From Lachnospiraceae bacterium (lineage in GTDB: Bacteria > Bacillota > Clostridia > Lachnospirales > Lachnospiraceae): a stretch of DNA of 64,000 nt. This document shows positions 62,139 through 64,000 of this stretch, in pieces. Under the pieces are notes generated by a model, which worked only from the letters and a program-made list of their open reading frames with translations, searched no databases and was not told the origin of the DNA. Both the position numbers and the translations under genes were made by a program. The stretch's first letter is position 1, and each line of letters starts with the position of its first letter. The stretch lies in contig JAJQDT010000096.1 of the NCBI GenBank assembly GCA_021202075.1, forward strand, positions 134,297 to 198,296, written 5' to 3'.

Positions 62139-63557
62139 TTATTCATCAGTTGCGAAAATTGCAGCAGAAACCTTCCGAAATACCTTTTTTGCCAGGAACA
62201 CGGTTACCGGAAGCGCCAGTATTTCAGAGAAAATGAACGCCGACCAGATCAAACAAATATTGCCGGACAGGCTGGCCGCAGATACAAAAATCAGCGGAGA
62301 CAGCACCTGACGCGCAGATGTCAGATACAGGCTGAAGGTTCCCATGCCAAGGGCCTGAAAAACTTCCGCGAATACCAGGCCAAAGGTAGAAAACAGATAA
62401 GCAACCGCCAGAATGTGGAGTGCCGGGATACCGGTGGCCAGCATTTCTTCTGAGGCGTCAAAAATCTGCAGTACCTGCATGGGAAAACACTCCAGAAAAG
62501 CCAGAATCACAAGATAAATGGCAAAGGAATACAGCAACGCCCATTTGATGGCGTCATAGATACGCTGTTCCTTTTTTGCGCCATAGTTATATGCCACAAT
62601 CAGGATCAGGCCATTGTCTATCCCATGAACGCCTACCGTCGCCAGGTTCTGTATTTTCAGGCATACGCCATAGACAGCTACAGCAGTCGTGCTGTAAGCG
62701 ATCAACACTGTGTTCATAAATATACCGACCAGCGATGTTACGCTCTGCACCAGCGTTGTCGGGATTCCAACATACAGAATTTCCCTGATACATTCCCCAT
62801 CCGGCCGAAGTGTGAATGTCATAGGAATTTCCGGATTAAAGCGCCGGTTGATGCAATAGCCAGCGATACAGCCGACGATCTGTCCGATCGCTGTAGCAGC
62901 TGCGGCTCCGGCTGTACCCATGGCCGGGAGGCCGAAGTACCCAAATATAAAAATCGGATCAAGAATCAGATTTGTGACGGAAGACGCGGAAAGCGTAAAT
63001 AAAAACAGGTGAGACCGGCCGCTGGCGATCACAAACCGGTCAAATACCCATTGTCCCATCTGCCCAAATGAAAAAATCATGCAGATGCTAAGATAGGCAT
63101 AGCCATATTCTTCAATATGTGTGTTTCCGCCAGACTGCCAGGTAAAATAGGCCCGGCCAAACAGGAAAAAACATGCCAGGATCAGAAGCCACGCACAGCC
63201 CGCCAGAAAAAAGGAAGCCGACGCCGCTTTCTTAACCTTCTCCCGGTCGTTCTCTCCAAGTGCTTTTGAAATCACAGCATTCAGTCCCACTGCGATACCA
63301 CAGCCAAGCGCGCCCATCATTGTCTGTACCGGCGAGGAAAGTGATACCGCTGTCAAAGCATCTTCTGACAGCCTGGATACAAATACACTGTCCACAAAAT
63401 TATACAGAGAGTTGATCAGCAACGAAAGCATAAGCGGGATACCGGTCTGAATCACCAGCCGGGGGACCGGCATCGTCCCCATGATATTTTCCTTTTCCGT
63501 TTTCATTAAATGTTCCATTTCTGTCCTGGCGCGTCCAGCCAGCTTTCTCGTCTTCAC
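62139..63557 (-). CDS. MATE-family efflux pump 2, GTG start, 472 aa
   Basis: Twelve-segment MATE protein, with VIQTGIPLMLSLLINSLYNF and the second repeat VGIPTTLVQSVTSLVGIF. The GTG at 63557 follows GGGAGGG at 8 nt and gives a 13-residue basic extension before the usual start. It follows the remnant of a MerR gene, its likely former regulator, by one base. Confidence 0.9.
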   Translation of the reverse strand: MKTRKLAGRARTEMEHLMKTEKENIMGTMPVPRLVIQTGIPLMLSLLINSLYNFVDSVFVSRLSEDALTAVSLSSPVQTMMGALGCGIAVGLNAVISKALGENDREKVKKAASASFFLAGCAWLLILACFFLFGRAYFTWQSGGNTHIEEYGYAYLSICMIFSFGQMGQWVFDRFVIASGRSHLFLFTLSASSVTNLILDPIFIFGYFGLPAMGTAGAAAATAIGQIVGCIAGYCINRRFNPEIPMTFTLRPDGECIREILYVGIPTTLVQSVTSLVGIFMNTVLIAYSTTAVAVYGVCLKIQNLATVGVHGIDNGLILIVAYNYGAKKEQRIYDAIKWALLYSFAIYLVILAFLECFPMQVLQIFDASEEMLATGIPALHILAVAYLFSTFGLVFAEVFQALGMGTFSLYLTSARQVLSPLIFVSAASLSGNICLIWSAFIFSEILALPVTVFLAKKVFRKVSAAIFATDE

Positions 63558-63558
63558 T

Positions 63559-63729
63559 TTATTTCCCTCCCTTGATTTGATAGAGCATATAGTCCAGCCG
63601 GTCTAACTGCTGCTGTTTTTCGTGGATTTCATCCAGCAGCTACGCCCTGTTTTTCCGTATGTTCCTGATCTGTTCTTCCTTTGTAGTTTCATTTGCCTTT
63701 ATCTGCTCTGCTGTTTCTTCTGACGCCAT
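63559..63729 (-). pseudogene. MerR-family regulator C-terminal remnant with internal stop
   Basis: With an ATG and AAGAGGAG, the frame encodes 29 residues, then TAG at 63640-63642, then LLDEIHEKQQQLDRLDYMLY, the characteristic C-terminal coil of clostridial MerR regulators. The DNA-binding domain is missing. This leaves the MATE pump probably unregulated. Confidence 0.65.
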
Positions 63730-63818
63730 ATCCGTTCTCCTCTTATGAAAGAGAAACCCCCTCAAACACCTTGATTCTGCCACAGAACCAGCCGACAGCA
63801 GCTTTCCTGTATCCTATA

Positions 63819-63870
63819 GAAAAATGTGGGCGCAGAGGAAAGTGTCATGCACTTTTTCTCTACACCCACA
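63819..63870 (-). terminator. Strong terminator at the right edge
   Basis: TGTGGG (63825-63830) pairs with CCCACA (63865-63870) and the stem continues through AGAGxAAA-type pairs, followed on the minus strand by TTTTTC. It ends a transcript coming from beyond the window. Confidence 0.75.
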
Positions 63871-64000
63871 TTATAAGCGGAGACAAACATTATATCAAAT
63901 ACTTGTACTTTGTACCTTAGATATGCCTAAAAAGCATTCCCCAATCTTGACTCAATATCAAATACTCTCTTCTTTGTGTAATAAGTTCGGTCATCCTCCG

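Overview
The window looks like a chromosome segment of a mid-GC gut Clostridia species, most likely Lachnospiraceae. The evidence is the Firmicutes order of the S10/spc ribosomal cluster, a KOW-domain RNA-binding gene between map and infA, zinc-type S14, sigma-A style promoters with AGGAGG ribosome sites, and many clostridial families (C_GCAxxG_C_C, DUF3786, cysteine-rich KTR protein, large serine recombinases). The family is an inference from gene content; no 16S gene is present.

Layout. (1) 1-4.4 kb: a Rpn-type nuclease running off the left edge and a secreted seven-repeat Big2 protein. (2) 4.4-20.8 kb, minus strand: a two-component system directly behind infA, preceded in transcription order by the S10-spc cluster from rpsJ to infA. 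A good promoter lies at 20.8 kb, a structured leader of about 310 nt follows it, and a strong terminator lies at 4.3 kb. Compound palindromic repeats sit between several ribosomal genes. (3) 21-27 kb: a YgjP-type metallopeptidase, an exported aryl-sulfate sulfotransferase with all its catalytic residues, an RlmI-like methyltransferase, a secreted cell-wall-binding transglutaminase-like protein and the 3' stump of a Uma2 gene. (4) 27-35 kb: a mobile-element remnant with three tandem large serine recombinases, a DUF6870-like small protein, a Tn916-like regulatory set (HTH_16 protein, sigma factor, XRE regulator) and a KTR protein. No conjugation genes are visible.

(5) 35.7-54.4 kb: a secreted nitroreductase/FMN-binding fusion and a MATE pump, then a long minus-strand uptake and catabolism cluster: TetR regulator, solute-binding protein, OppBCDF-type transporter, two aldo/keto reductases, MBL hydrolase, beta-propeller lactonase, GPH-type symporter, alpha/beta hydrolase, an amidohydrolase-fold/Sel1 fusion and an SDR. 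Matching operator palindromes (core AGAACWTGTTCT) overlap the start regions of both tetR and the binding-protein operon, so this is probably one regulon for an unknown, probably xenobiotic or plant-derived, substrate. (6) 54.5-64 kb: a membrane-protein pair, small decayed ORFs, a C_GCAxxG_C_C protein, and a divergent TetR/sirtuin locus whose minus-strand operon encodes two SirTM-like sirtuins, a DUF3786 protein and an HD hydrolase. A broken CocE hydrolase gene, a second MATE pump and a broken MerR remnant follow.

The best candidates for undescribed biology are the TetR-controlled catabolic cluster with its metal-ligand-deficient amidohydrolase/Sel1 protein, the double SirTM/DUF3786/HD operon, the triple recombinase element, and the family of compound palindromes spread across the window.
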